From Pseudacidovorax sp. (GTDB taxonomy: Bacteria; Pseudomonadota; Gammaproteobacteria; Burkholderiales; Burkholderiaceae_C), in NCBI RefSeq assembly GCF_017991995.1, contig NZ_JAGOPN010000009.1, forward strand, positions 62,001 to 126,000: a stretch of DNA of 64,000 nucleotides, read 5' to 3'. Positions within the stretch are counted from its first letter, which is position 1; the number at the start of each line of letters is the position of its first letter. A model generated the notes under the pieces. The model was not told the DNA's origin, did not search any database, and was given only the letters and a program-made list of their open reading frames with translations. Both the position numbers and the translations under genes were made by a program. Shown here one piece after another: positions 38,873 through 47,715 of this stretch.

Positions 38873-39688
38873 ATGCCTCTCCTCCTCCGCCGCCGTGTCG
38901 CCATCGCCGCGCTCTCGCTCCTCTCCCTCGGCGCCCTCGTGCCTGCCGCACATGCCCAGGACAAGGCGGCCATCAAGGTCGGCATCTCGATCGGCAACGC
39001 CGAGAAGATCTTCGAAGTGGTCAAGAAGGTCGCGGCCCGTGACGGCCTCGACGTGCAGGTGGTGGTGTTCAGCGACTACCAGCTGCCCAATGCGGCACTG
39101 GCCGCCGGCGACCTGGACGCCAACGCCTTCCAGCACCAGCCTTTCCTGGACAACCAGATCAAGTCGCGCGGCTACGACATCGTGCCCGTCGGCCTGACGA
39201 TCACCGCGCCGCTGGGCTTCTACTCGCGCAAGATCAAGTCGGTGCAGGAACTGCCCGAGGGCGCCTCGGTGGGCATCCAGAACGACCCGTCCAACGGCAA
39301 CCGCGCGCTGCTGCTGCTGCAGTCCGCCGGCCTGCTCACACTCAAGCCCGAAGCCGTCAAGAACAACACCGCCACCCCGCTGGACGTGACGGCCAACCCC
39401 AGGAAGCTCAAGCTGGTGCCGCTGGACGCCGCCCAGCTGCCGCGTTCCCTGGACGACCTGACCATCGCCTCGATCAACAACGACTACGCCGAAAAGGCGG
39501 GCCTGTCCTTCGTGCGCGATGCGGTCATCAAGGAGTCGCCGCGGAGCCCCTATGCCAACCTGATCGCGGTGCGCCGTGCCGACAAGGACAAGCCCTGGAC
39601 GAAGAAGCTGGTCGCGGCCTACCAGTCGGCCGAGGTCCGGCAGTTCATCGAGACGACCTTCAAGGGTGCGCTGATCCCGGCGTTCTGA
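38873..39688 (+). CDS. MetQ-type (NlpA family) substrate-binding protein, third copy
   Basis: The 271-residue exported protein has a signal peptide ([20 protein letters not shown], cut near AHAQD) with no lipobox Cys. NLPA-family signatures include [59 protein letters not shown] and [14 protein letters not shown]. No permease or ATPase accompanies it, so it presumably works with MetN-MetI encoded 30 kb away or with an unlinked system. The start at 38873 fits the promoter at 38767-38833. Confidence 0.86.
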   Translation: MPLLLRRRVAIAALSLLSLGALVPAAHAQDKAAIKVGISIGNAEKIFEVVKKVAARDGLDVQVVVFSDYQLPNAALAAGDLDANAFQHQPFLDNQIKSRGYDIVPVGLTITAPLGFYSRKIKSVQELPEGASVGIQNDPSNGNRALLLLQSAGLLTLKPEAVKNNTATPLDVTANPRKLKLVPLDAAQLPRSLDDLTIASINNDYAEKAGLSFVRDAVIKESPRSPYANLIAVRRADKDKPWTKKLVAAYQSAEVRQFIETTFKGALIPAF

Positions 39689-39690
39689 CG

Positions 39691-39712
39691 GCGGCAGGAC
39701 AGCACCTGCCGC
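39691..39712 (+). terminator. Hairpin after third metQ-type gene
   Basis: GCGGCAGG (39691-39698) and CCTGCCGC (39705-39712) pair exactly around ACAGCA, starting 2 bp after the stop codon. No T-run follows, so intrinsic termination is uncertain. A second small dyad, CCTCGCC/GGCGAGG, follows near 39726-39741. Confidence 0.4.
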
Positions 39713-39743
39713 GCCGGACGCGGGCCTCGCCCCGGCGAGGGCG

Positions 39744-39785
39744 CGCGCACCGCGCACCGCGCACCGCGCACCGCGCACCGCGCAC
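39744..39785 (+). repeat. Six perfect tandem copies of a heptamer
   Basis: CGCGCAC is repeated six times without mismatch (42 bp). It lies 18 bp before the TauE-type gene start, within its leader or promoter region. Such arrays can change copy number by slippage. Confidence 0.9.
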
Positions 39786-39803
39786 AGAGCCGGAATTCGT
39801 CGC

Positions 39804-40559
39804 ATGAGCTCCACGCTGTTCATCGTGGCCGTGGGCGCCGCTGCAGGCGGCTTCGTACAGGGCTTGTCCGGCTTCGCCTTCGGCCTGGTGGCCATGAGCG
39901 TCTGGGCCTGGACGCTGCCACCTCCGCTGGCTGCGGTGCTGGCGGTCTTCGGCTCCCTCACCGGCCAGTTGATCGCGGCCACCGCGGCCGGCCGACGGCC
40001 GGTCGACCTGCCGAGGCTGTGGCCCCTGCTGGCCGGCGGCCTGGCGGGCGTCCCGCTGGGCATGTGGTTGCTGCCCCGCATCGACGCGCCCCTCTTCAAG
40101 GCCGGGCTCGGCATGCTGCTCGTGGTCTGGTGCCCCGCGATGCTCATGGCCCGCCGCCTGCCGCGCGTGCGTGGCGGCCGCGCCGCAGATGGCCTGGTGG
40201 GACTGGCCGGCGGCGCCCTCGGCGCGCTGGGTGGCCTCACGGGCACGCTGCCGACGCTCTGGTGCCAGTTGCGTGGCATGGACCGCCAGGCGCAGCGTGC
40301 GCTGATCCAGAACTTCAACCTCATCATGCTGGCGGTCGCGGCCGCAGGATACGCAGCGCGGGGCGCCGTGACGGCTCCGATGCTGCCGCTGCTGGGTGTC
40401 GCCGCGGTGTCCATGCTCCTGCCGTCGCTGATCGGCGCGCGTCTCTATCACCGGCTGGACGAGGCACAGTTCCGCCGACTCGTGTTGGGCCTGCTGACGC
40501 TCTCGGGGCTCGCGTTGCTCGCGGGCGGCCTGCCTTCCCTGCTGGCGCGCTGGCACTGA
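39804..40559 (+). CDS. TauE/SafE-family anion exporter
   Basis: The 251-residue membrane protein has about eight hydrophobic segments and the duplicated TauE/SafE pattern: GGFVQGLSGFAFGLVAMSVW in the first half, GLAGGALGALGGLTGTLPTL in the second. The family exports sulfite, sulfoacetate or related organosulfur anions. Next to sulfonate- and sulfatase-type operons it plausibly removes excess sulfite. No clear Shine-Dalgarno is seen; the six-copy heptamer array stands directly upstream. It converges with the sulfatase gene. Confidence 0.82.
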   Translation: MSSTLFIVAVGAAAGGFVQGLSGFAFGLVAMSVWAWTLPPPLAAVLAVFGSLTGQLIAATAAGRRPVDLPRLWPLLAGGLAGVPLGMWLLPRIDAPLFKAGLGMLLVVWCPAMLMARRLPRVRGGRAADGLVGLAGGALGALGGLTGTLPTLWCQLRGMDRQAQRALIQNFNLIMLAVAAAGYAARGAVTAPMLPLLGVAAVSMLLPSLIGARLYHRLDEAQFRRLVLGLLTLSGLALLAGGLPSLLARWH

Positions 40560-40621
40560 GCGGGCTGCGTCCGGCGCCGGCTCGCTCTGGCAAAGGCCCC
40601 CGTGCATGGCCCGTCAGGCGC

Positions 40622-41953
40622 TCACAGCGCCCGCGTGGCCCGCTCCGGTACGTAGCGGTCCGCCTGCACGTCGGGCGTCACGCCGTGGGTGAACACCTCT
40701 TCGGTGATCGGCAGGAAGCCTTCGTTCCAGTCCAGCCACTGCTGCCGCAGCCGCGCGAACACCTCAGGCTGGCGCTCGCGCAGGTTGGCACGCTCGCGCG
40801 GGTCGATCGCCACGTCGAACAGAAACTCGTTGTCGTTGATCTTGAGGTACTTCCAGTCGCCATCGCGCACCGCGCGCTGGGCCTGCGCCTTGTAGCGCCA
40901 GTACAGCGTGCGCGGATGCGCGGGCGCCTGGCCTTCGAGCACCGGCAGCAGGTTCTCGCCGTCGCTTGGATAGTCGGGATGCGGCGCAGCGCCGGCGGCG
41001 GCCAGCAGGGTCGGCAGCCAGTCGGCGGTGATGGCCACCTGGTCCTGCACCTGCGGCGCGATGCGGGCCGGCCAGCGCAGCAGCGTGGGCACGCGCAGAC
41101 CTCCTTCGAGCAGCTCGGTCTTCTGGCCCACCAGCGGCCAGGTCTTGGAGAAGCGCTCGCCGCCGTTGTCGCTGGTGAAGACGACGATCGTGTCGCGCGC
41201 CTGGCCCGTCTGCTCCAGCGCCGCCAGCACCTGGCCGATGGCGGCGTCCAGCGCCTCGACGATCTCGCCGTACTTGCGCAGGCTGCCGCCGTCGTAGTGG
41301 AAGAGGTCGCGCAGCTCGCGCGACACCGCTTCGTCGCCCGGTCCTTCCCAGGGCCAGTGCGGGGCGGTGAAGTGCAGCGAGAGGAAGAAGGGCCGCGCCT
41401 GGCCGGCCCGGCCGCGCACATAGGCCTCGGCCTCGTCGGCCAGCACCTGGGTGTAGTAGCCCACGCGCTCGACCGGCACCTCGCCCTCCCACAGGTCGGT
41501 GGGCACGGCGTCGCCCACGCCCGGCTTGTGGGTGAAGTAGTCCACCGCGCCGCCCAGGTTGCCGAAGAAGCGGTCGTAGCCGCTGCGCAGCGGCCCGAAG
41601 GCCGGCGGATGGCCCAGGTGCCACTTGCCGATGAGCGCCGTGTCGTAGCCCTGGCCCTTGAGCAGCGAGGGCAGCGTGGGGTGCTCGGGCGGCAGCCCAT
41701 GCACATGGCCGCTGCGGGCGATGGGCTCCTCAAGGCCGCCGCGCAGCCGGTACTGGTAGCGCCCCGTGATCAGCGCGAAGCGCGTCGCCGAGCACACGGC
41801 CGAGTTGGCATAGGCCTGGGTGAAGCGCACGCCCTCGCCAGCCAGGGCGTCCAGGTGCGGCGTGGCGAAGTCGGTGGCGCCATAGACGCCGAGGTCCGCC
41901 CAGCCCAGGTCGTCGGCCAGGATGAACAGGATGTTGGGCGCGGCGCGGCTCAT
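40622..41953 (-). CDS. Type I sulfatase (FGly-dependent), cytosolic
   Basis: The 443-residue enzyme has the sulfatase fold: metal-binding D14-D15 (ILADDLGW), the C54-S-A-T-R58 motif whose Cys is converted to formylglycine, GKWHLG (K110, H112), APHW (H199) and TSDNGGE (D262, N263). No signal peptide is present, so it acts in the cytoplasm and requires a formylglycine-generating system from elsewhere. It hydrolyses sulfate esters to free sulfate; the aryl or alkyl group is unknown. It is the last gene of the leftward operon and overlaps the upstream binding-protein gene (ATGA). Confidence 0.9.
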   Translation of the reverse strand: MSRAAPNILFILADDLGWADLGVYGATDFATPHLDALAGEGVRFTQAYANSAVCSATRFALITGRYQYRLRGGLEEPIARSGHVHGLPPEHPTLPSLLKGQGYDTALIGKWHLGHPPAFGPLRSGYDRFFGNLGGAVDYFTHKPGVGDAVPTDLWEGEVPVERVGYYTQVLADEAEAYVRGRAGQARPFFLSLHFTAPHWPWEGPGDEAVSRELRDLFHYDGGSLRKYGEIVEALDAAIGQVLAALEQTGQARDTIVVFTSDNGGERFSKTWPLVGQKTELLEGGLRVPTLLRWPARIAPQVQDQVAITADWLPTLLAAAGAAPHPDYPSDGENLLPVLEGQAPAHPRTLYWRYKAQAQRAVRDGDWKYLKINDNEFLFDVAIDPRERANLRERQPEVFARLRQQWLDWNEGFLPITEEVFTHGVTPDVQADRYVPERATRAL

Positions 41954-43059
41954 CGGGACGCGGTCGTGGCAGCGCGCGCGCTGGCGGCGCTGGTGGGCGT
42001 CCAGAAGCCTTCGAGCTTCAGTTCCTTGAGTGCCTGGTTGACGAAACGCGCATCGGCCCAGGTCTTGGGGTCGAAGCTCTGGCGCACGATGCCGGCGGCC
42101 TTGGCGCCCTCGATCACGTCGTCGAAGTGCGCCACGTAGCCTTCGTCCAGCAGCGGCGAATAGCGGGACTTGACGTCGGTGCCCTCGAACTCGCTCGAGA
42201 AGAGCTGCACCGGCAGCCCGCTGATGTCGGCGAAGCGCTGGAACAGCGCGTCGCGGGCGATGGCGCCGCTGCTGGCCGCATGCGCCTGCTGCACCAGCAC
42301 CTTGACGATGCGGGTCAGCGCCTCGGGATGCTGGGTGGCGAAGGCGTCCGTGGCGATCACGGTCGAATGGATGGCGTACAGGTCGCCCCGGCCCTTGGTG
42401 CTGACCGGGATGTCGGCCGTGCCCGCCAGCTTGAGCAACTGCAGGTCCGAGCCGCCGAAAGTGGCGTCGATGTCCTTGCTCACCAGGGCGGCCTTGGAGG
42501 TGGGCCAGTCGAGGTTGGTGAAGCGCACGTCCTTCTCGGTCAGGCCTTCGGCCTTGAGCAGCCGGTCGAAGGGCAGCTGGTAGGCGGTGCCGCGCAGCAC
42601 GGCCACGCGCTTGCCCTTCAGGTCCTTGAAGCCCTGGATGTTGCTGCCCAGCGCCGTCGCCAGGTAGCTGTTGGCGCCGCGGCCGGAGGCGGCCACCAGC
42701 CGGGTCTTGAGGCCGCTGGCGCGGCCGATGACGGCCGCCAGGTCGCCCAGGAACACCACGTCGAGCTGGCCGGTGGCGATGCCCTCGTTGATGGCGGGAC
42801 CGGCGCCCTTGAAGAACTTCCACTCCACCTGCACGCCGTCCCTGGCGAATTCGGCCTCGATGGCCTTGGCCGCATAGGCGAGCGAAACCGGGCCGGCGCC
42901 CGCGAAGGACTTGCCCTGGCTGCCCTGCTCGGGCGCAGCCAGGCGGATGACCTTGGGCAGGGCCGCGTTCTGGGCGTGGGCGAAGGGCAGCGCCGTGGCG
43001 GCGATGGCGAGGGCGCTGGCGGCCACGAGTCGGCGGCGGCGGAGGGAGGCAGTGGTCAT
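41950..43059 (-). CDS. Sulfonate/nitrate-type ABC transporter substrate-binding protein
   Basis: The 369-residue exported protein has a positively charged signal peptide (TTASLRRRRLVAASALAIAA) cut near AHAQNA. SsuA/TauA-like stretches are FFKGAGPAINEGIATGQLDV, DLKGKRVAVLRGTAYQLPF and FTNLDWPTSKAALVSKDIDA. It is the second binding protein of this operon and directly precedes the sulfatase. It may therefore bind a sulfate ester, while the SsuA-like protein encoded first binds a sulfonate, both feeding the same permeases (inference). Confidence 0.85.
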   Translation of the reverse strand: MTTASLRRRRLVAASALAIAATALPFAHAQNAALPKVIRLAAPEQGSQGKSFAGAGPVSLAYAAKAIEAEFARDGVQVEWKFFKGAGPAINEGIATGQLDVVFLGDLAAVIGRASGLKTRLVAASGRGANSYLATALGSNIQGFKDLKGKRVAVLRGTAYQLPFDRLLKAEGLTEKDVRFTNLDWPTSKAALVSKDIDATFGGSDLQLLKLAGTADIPVSTKGRGDLYAIHSTVIATDAFATQHPEALTRIVKVLVQQAHAASSGAIARDALFQRFADISGLPVQLFSSEFEGTDVKSRYSPLLDEGYVAHFDDVIEGAKAAGIVRQSFDPKTWADARFVNQALKELKLEGFWTPTSAASARAATTASR

Positions 43060-43107
43060 GCGGATGCGATCTGCGGGAGCGATGAGGAAGGAAGGAGCAA
43101 CAAGCGC

Positions 43108-44049
43108 TCAGGCGGTGGCCGTGGCCTCGTCGACCACGGCGGCGCGGGTGGTCTGCGTGGTGGGCGTGGTGCCGAAGGCATTGAAGGTCACGCGCTGCGT
43201 CACCCGGCGGTGCGGCCAGTAGTCGGTCAGGGCGTAGTGCTGGGTGCTGCGGTTGTCCCACACGGCGATGCCGTGGGGCTCCCACTTGTGCTGGTAGACG
43301 AATTCGGGCTGCACGATCCATTCGCGCAGGAATTCGAGCAGCCCGCGCCCTTCGCGGAAGTGCACGCCATCGATGTGCCGGGTGAAGTTCTCGTTGACGA
43401 ACAGCACCTTGCGCCCCGATTCGGGATGCACCTGCACCACCGGCCGCGACACCGGCGGGTACTTGCGCAGCGCATCGGTCAGGCCCTGCAGGCCGGCGTA
43501 CTTCTCCAGCGCCTGGCGCCAGCCGCTGATCTCCCAGGTGTGGGTGGCCGTCAGGCCTTCGAGATAGGCCTGCAGGCCGGGCGACAGGGCCGCGAAGGCC
43601 TTGCTCAGGCTGGCCCAGGCGGTATTGCCACCCTGGGCCGGCAGCTCGGTGATCTGGATCACCGTGCCGTTGGGCGGCTGCGGCAGCCAGGTGAGGTCGC
43701 TGTGCCAGATGTTGATCTCGGGCGGGCGCTTCTCGTCGAACTCGATCACCTCGACGAAGGGATGGCCGTCCTTGCGCGGGAAGAAGGCGCCGGGCGCCAG
43801 CTCGCCGAAGACGGCGGCCAGTGCCACGTGCTGCTCGGGCGTGAGCGGCTGGGCGGGGAAGAACAGCACCTCGAAGTCCAGCAGCGCCTGCTGCAGCTCG
43901 GCGCGCACCTCGGGGCCGATGGGCTGCGTCAGGTCCACGCCCTCGATGCGCGCCGCGAAGTTGGGCTGCTGCGGCTGCGGCCGGATGTGGCGGTAGCGGC
44001 CGGCGATGTCGACGGGCTCGATGCGGACGGGAAATTTCTGGACGGACAT
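43108..44049 (-). CDS. TauD/TfdA-family Fe(II)/2-oxoglutarate dioxygenase
   Basis: The 313-residue dioxygenase shows H116-S-D118 (NIWHSDLTW), distal H271 (WDNRSTQHYALTDY) and Arg 282/286 for 2-oxoglutarate. It is close to TauD/AtsK-type enzymes that oxidise the carbon next to a sulfonate or sulfate ester group and release sulfite or sulfate. The start at 44049 follows AGGAGAGG; an upstream ATG frame is a shadow. It sits between the ATPase and the second binding protein in the leftward operon. Confidence 0.88.
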   Translation of the reverse strand: MSVQKFPVRIEPVDIAGRYRHIRPQPQQPNFAARIEGVDLTQPIGPEVRAELQQALLDFEVLFFPAQPLTPEQHVALAAVFGELAPGAFFPRKDGHPFVEVIEFDEKRPPEINIWHSDLTWLPQPPNGTVIQITELPAQGGNTAWASLSKAFAALSPGLQAYLEGLTATHTWEISGWRQALEKYAGLQGLTDALRKYPPVSRPVVQVHPESGRKVLFVNENFTRHIDGVHFREGRGLLEFLREWIVQPEFVYQHKWEPHGIAVWDNRSTQHYALTDYWPHRRVTQRVTFNAFGTTPTTQTTRAAVVDEATATA

Positions 44050-44074
44050 GGACCTCTCCTGTTGACGAAACGAA

Positions 44075-44869
44075 TCAGGCCGCGAGAGCGACTTCGCCTT
44101 CGGCCTCGGCGGGACCGGCGAACTCGGCCAGCACGGCATCCTTGATCTGCACGAAGGCCAGGTCGGCGCGGCGCCGCGGATGGGCCAGCGGCACCGGCAC
44201 CACGCGCTGGATGCGCCCGGGCCGCGGCGCCATCACCACCACGCGGTCGCCGAGGAAGACGGCTTCTTCCACGTCGTGCGTGACGAGCACCGTGGTGATG
44301 CCCTCGGCCTGCCAGATGCGCTGCAGCTCCTGCTGCAGGTGCGCGCGGGTCATGGCGTCGAGCGCGCCGAAGGGCTCGTCCAGCAGCAGCACCTCGGGCC
44401 GGCTCACCAGGGCGCGCGCAATGGCCACGCGCTGCGACATGCCGCCCGACAGCTGGTGCGGCCAGGCGCGCTCGAAGCCGCGCAAGCCCACCAGGGCGAT
44501 GTGGTCGGCCACCTGCCGCGCCTTCTGCGATTCGGTCAGCGGGGCGTTGATCAAGCCCAGCGCCACGTTGTCCTGCACCGTGAGCCAGGGAAAGAGCCGG
44601 TGCTCCTGGAACACGATGCCGCACTCCAGGCCCGTGCCGGCGATGGGGCGGCCGTCGAGCAGAAGCTCGCCGTCGAAGCCGGCCTCCAGCACCACGATGA
44701 GCCGCAGCAGCGTGGACTTGCCGCAGCCGCTGGTGCCGACGATGCTGACGAATTCGCCGGGCGCGATGTCCAGCGAGATGTCCTGCAGCACGGGCAGCGG
44801 CTGGCCCTCGACCTCGTACTGCTTGGAGAGATGGCGGATGGCCAGCGTGCCGGCCTCGGAATGGCTCAT
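44075..44869 (-). CDS. Sulfonate/taurine-type ABC transporter ATP-binding protein
   Basis: The 264-residue ATPase matches SsuB/TauB: Walker A GTSGCGKST (45-53), FQEHRLFPWLTVQDNVALGL, signature LSGGMSQR (140-147), Walker B VLLLDEPFGALD and switch TVLVTHDVEEAVFLGDRVVV. It energises import through the two TauC/SsuC-type permeases encoded upstream. The gap to the preceding permease gene is 40 bp. Confidence 0.88.
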   Translation of the reverse strand: MSHSEAGTLAIRHLSKQYEVEGQPLPVLQDISLDIAPGEFVSIVGTSGCGKSTLLRLIVVLEAGFDGELLLDGRPIAGTGLECGIVFQEHRLFPWLTVQDNVALGLINAPLTESQKARQVADHIALVGLRGFERAWPHQLSGGMSQRVAIARALVSRPEVLLLDEPFGALDAMTRAHLQQELQRIWQAEGITTVLVTHDVEEAVFLGDRVVVMAPRPGRIQRVVPVPLAHPRRRADLAFVQIKDAVLAEFAGPAEAEGEVALAA

Positions 44870-44909
44870 GGGGAACCCGGATCGAAGAAGAGGAAGGGAA
44901 TGGACGCCG

Positions 44910-45734
44910 TCACTGGAAGCGCGCGACGGACTGCCCGCGCCAGGCGAGCAGGCGCCGCTCGATGCGGGTGGCGATCCAGTTCAGCGCAAAGCCGACCAGG
45001 CCGACCACCACGACGCCGAAGAGCACCAGGTCCATCTTGAAATGCTCGCGGCCGTCGATCATGGTGTTGCCGATGCCCTGGCCCGACACGAGCAGGTACT
45101 CGGCGCCCAGCGTGGCCAGCCACGCATAGATGAGCGCCAGGTGGATGCCCGCGAAGATCGACGGCGTCGCGCCCGGCAGCACCACCCGCCACAGCAGCTG
45201 CCAGCGCGTGAAGCCCAGCACCCGCGCCACCTCCACCAGCTCGCGCGGCACGCTGCGGATGCCCTCGTAGGTGTTGAGCACCACCGGGAAGAAGGCCGCC
45301 AGCGACAGGAAGGCCACCTTGGCGGCGTCGCCCAGGCCGAACCAGACGGAGATCAGCGGAATCCACGCGAACAGCGAGATCTGCTTGAGCGTGTGGAAGC
45401 TGGGGCCCAGGGCCCGTTCGGCCGGCCGCGAGAGGCCCAGCAGCAGGCCGAAGACCAGCCCGCCACCGGCGCCGATGGCAAAGCCCACCAGGTCGCGCCA
45501 CAGGCTCGCGCCCAGCGCCACGCGCAGCTCGCCGCTGGCGGTGTAGTCGACCGCGCGCTGCCACACGGCCTGCGGCGACACCAGCAGCGGCGAGTCGATC
45601 CATTTGAACTGCACGGCCGCCCACCAGATCAGCAGCAGCGCCAGGGGCAGCACCCAGCCGCGCAATGCGGCGGGCACGGGATGGCCGTCGACACGCGTGG
45701 CGACGGGAACGTTGTTGTCGGTCGGTCGTGCCAT
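44910..45734 (-). CDS. Sulfonate/taurine-type ABC transporter permease
   Basis: The 274-residue permease has about six hydrophobic segments and SsuC/TauC signatures: GPSFHTLKQISLFAWIPLIS, FFPVVLNTYEGIRSVPRELV, the coupling loop VARVLGFTRWQLLWRVVLPG and GAEYLLVSGQGIGNTMIDGR. It is a paralogue of the adjacent upstream permease, so the channel may be a heterodimer. It starts 2 bp after that gene's stop. Confidence 0.87.
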   Translation of the reverse strand: MARPTDNNVPVATRVDGHPVPAALRGWVLPLALLLIWWAAVQFKWIDSPLLVSPQAVWQRAVDYTASGELRVALGASLWRDLVGFAIGAGGGLVFGLLLGLSRPAERALGPSFHTLKQISLFAWIPLISVWFGLGDAAKVAFLSLAAFFPVVLNTYEGIRSVPRELVEVARVLGFTRWQLLWRVVLPGATPSIFAGIHLALIYAWLATLGAEYLLVSGQGIGNTMIDGREHFKMDLVLFGVVVVGLVGFALNWIATRIERRLLAWRGQSVARFQ

Positions 45735-45736
45735 GC

Positions 45737-46603
45737 TCAGAACCCTGGACGGCGCCAGCGTGTCAGGCGCGATTCCACCGCCGCCAGCAGCCGGTCGAGC
45801 GCAAAGCCCACCACACCGACCACCACCACGGCCGCCAGCACCACGTCGAGCTGGAACAGCTGCCGCCCATAGACGATGAGGAAGCCGATGCCCTCGCTCG
45901 ATGCCAGCAGCTCCACCACGACCAGCGCCAGCCAGGCATGGGTGAAGCCGTAGCGGATGCCATTCCAGATGGGCGCGAAGGCCGCCGGGAACACCACCTT
46001 GGACAGCAACTGCCAGCGGGTGAAGCGAAGCACGCGCGCCACCTCGATGTAGCGGGTGGGCACGCCCTGGATGCCCTTGAAGGTGTTGAGCGCCACCGGC
46101 ACCAGCGCCGCCTTGGCGATCAGCAGCACCTTGAGCGTCTCGTCGATGCCCACCAGCAGCATCAAGAGCGGCAGCCAGCCCAGCACCGGAATCTGGCTGA
46201 AGGCCTTGAAGAAGGGGTAGACGTAATCCTTGAAGCGCGGCGACAGGCCCATCGCCACGCCCAGCGGCAGGCCGATGGCCGTGCCGGCCGCGAAGCCGGC
46301 CAGCACGCGGGCCAGGCTCACGCCCAGGTGCGGCCACAGCTCGCCGGTGCGAACCAGGCCGACCAGCGTGACCCAGACCGCGGCGGGCGCCGGCAGCACC
46401 TGCGGGGCCACCCAGGCCCGGTCGGCCGCCACCCACCAGAGCAGCAGGACCGCGAGCGGAAAGGGCCAGCCGGCGAGGCGCAGCGCCAGGGCCTTCAGCC
46501 GCTGGCGCCACACCGACGTCGCCGGCACGGGCGGCGCTGCCAGGGGAAGCTGAAGGGCAGGCGTGCTCATGGCAGGCAAAGGTGCAGGAAGGCCATCGCT
46601 CAC
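45737..46603 (-). CDS. Sulfonate/taurine-type ABC transporter permease (second)
   Basis: The 288-residue permease shows FSQIPVLGWLPLLMLLVGID, LVPVALNTFKGIQGVPTRYI, coupling loop VARVLRFTRWQLLSKVVFPA and ASSEGIGFLIVYGRQLFQLD. The GTG at 46603 overlaps the binding-protein stop (GTGA); an ATG at 46570 is an equally reasonable start, and neither has a clear Shine-Dalgarno. Two different permease genes in one sulfonate operon are less common than the usual single SsuC. Confidence 0.86.
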   Translation of the reverse strand: MSDGLPAPLPAMSTPALQLPLAAPPVPATSVWRQRLKALALRLAGWPFPLAVLLLWWVAADRAWVAPQVLPAPAAVWVTLVGLVRTGELWPHLGVSLARVLAGFAAGTAIGLPLGVAMGLSPRFKDYVYPFFKAFSQIPVLGWLPLLMLLVGIDETLKVLLIAKAALVPVALNTFKGIQGVPTRYIEVARVLRFTRWQLLSKVVFPAAFAPIWNGIRYGFTHAWLALVVVELLASSEGIGFLIVYGRQLFQLDVVLAAVVVVGVVGFALDRLLAAVESRLTRWRRPGF

Positions 46604-47568
46604 GCGAGCCCCGATGCCGCGGCCTCCTGCACCTTGATGGGCTTCGGAATGAGCTTGAGCGCGTAGAAGGTGTCGGCGATCTGCTGCTGCTCGGCCAGGA
46701 TGGCGCGGGTGATGGGGCCGGTGCCGAACTGCACGCGAGCAAAGGTGGTGTCCACCACCGGCTTGGGCAGGCCCCAGATGGCCGCCAGCTCGGCCGAGAA
46801 GGCATCGCGGTTGGCCGCGCCCCAGCTGTCGATGCGGGAGATCTCCTCGATCAGCACCTTGGTGATGTCGCGGTTCTTCTCGGCATAGGGCAACGACGAG
46901 AAGTAGTAGGCCCGGTTGCCCACCACGCCCGTGGCATCGGCCAGGATCCGGCCGCCCAGCGTCTTTTCGGCGGCGGCGAGGAAGGGGTCCCAGATCACCC
47001 AGGCGTCGATGGAGCCCTTCTCGAAGGCCGCCCGCGCATCGGCCGGCGGCAGGAAGACCGACTGCACGTCGCCGTAGGCCAGGCCGTTCTTCTCGAGCAG
47101 CTTGACCAGGAAGTAGTGGACGTTGCTGCCCTTGTTGTAGCCCACGCGTTTGCCCTTGAGGTCCGCCACGCTGCGGATGGGCGAATCCTTGGGCACCAGC
47201 ACGGCCTCCGACGCGGGCCGCGGCACCGTGGCCGCCACATAGGCCAGCGGCGCACCAGCGGCCTGGGCAAAGATCGGCGGCGCCTCGCCGACATCGCCGA
47301 AGTCGATGGAGCCGACGTTGAGCGCCTCCAGTTGCACCGAGCCGGCCGTGAATTCGGTCCAGCTCACCTTGACGCCCAGCGGCGCGAGCCGCTGCTCCAG
47401 CGTGCCGCGGGCCTTGAGCAGGCTGAGGATGCCCTTCTGGTTGCCGATGCGCAGCGCGCGCGACGCGGACTGGGCGAAGGCGGGTGCACCCGCGAAGGCC
47501 ACGCCGCCCGCAGCGGCAGTGCCCACCTGCAGCAGGCGACGGCGGGAAAGGGGAAGCGGGAAAGTCAT
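46600..47568 (-). CDS. Aliphatic-sulfonate-type ABC transporter substrate-binding protein (SsuA-like)
   Basis: The 322-residue exported protein has a Tat-like leader (LSRRRLLQVGTAAAGGVAFA, cut near AFAQSA). SsuA-family stretches are LRIGNQKGILSLLKARGTLE, WTEFTAGSVQLEALNVGSID, FGDVGEAPPIFAQAAGAPL, GKRVGYNKGSNVHYFLVKLL and DAWVIWDPFLAAAEK. It is the first gene of the leftward sulfonate operon. The start at 47568 is favoured because the promoter at 47605-47671 lies just upstream. Confidence 0.89.
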   Translation of the reverse strand: MTFPLPLSRRRLLQVGTAAAGGVAFAGAPAFAQSASRALRIGNQKGILSLLKARGTLEQRLAPLGVKVSWTEFTAGSVQLEALNVGSIDFGDVGEAPPIFAQAAGAPLAYVAATVPRPASEAVLVPKDSPIRSVADLKGKRVGYNKGSNVHYFLVKLLEKNGLAYGDVQSVFLPPADARAAFEKGSIDAWVIWDPFLAAAEKTLGGRILADATGVVGNRAYYFSSLPYAEKNRDITKVLIEEISRIDSWGAANRDAFSAELAAIWGLPKPVVDTTFARVQFGTGPITRAILAEQQQIADTFYALKLIPKPIKVQEAAASGLA

Positions 47569-47604
47569 GTCGGAACAGGCGCTCGCAGCAAGGAAGGGAT
47601 GCGG

Positions 47605-47671
47605 ATTCTTGGGCCGCCTGCCCTGCATGGGAAACGCGCAGTTCTCAGGTCCTTATTCGCAAAGCGAGCAA
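47605..47671 (-). promoter_or_regulatory. Sulfur-regulon-type promoter of the leftward sulfonate operon
   Basis: On the minus strand from 47671: TTGCTCG at 1-7, AG at 19-20, G at 28, GCGTTT at 35-40, -35 TTCCCA (47633-47628), 17-bp spacer and -10 AAGAAT (47610-47605). The SsuA-like start is 36 bp on. The 24 bases 47652-47675 match 52353-52376 in inverted orientation at 21 positions. Confidence 0.55.
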
Positions 47672-47715
47672 GGGCCGGTCAATCCCTCCCAAGCCGATGT
47701 GCCGACCCGACGCCT

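Noticed and set aside
39744-39785. Possible CRISPR array
   Set aside because: Repeat units are only 7 bp, contiguous and without spacers, and no cas gene is present.
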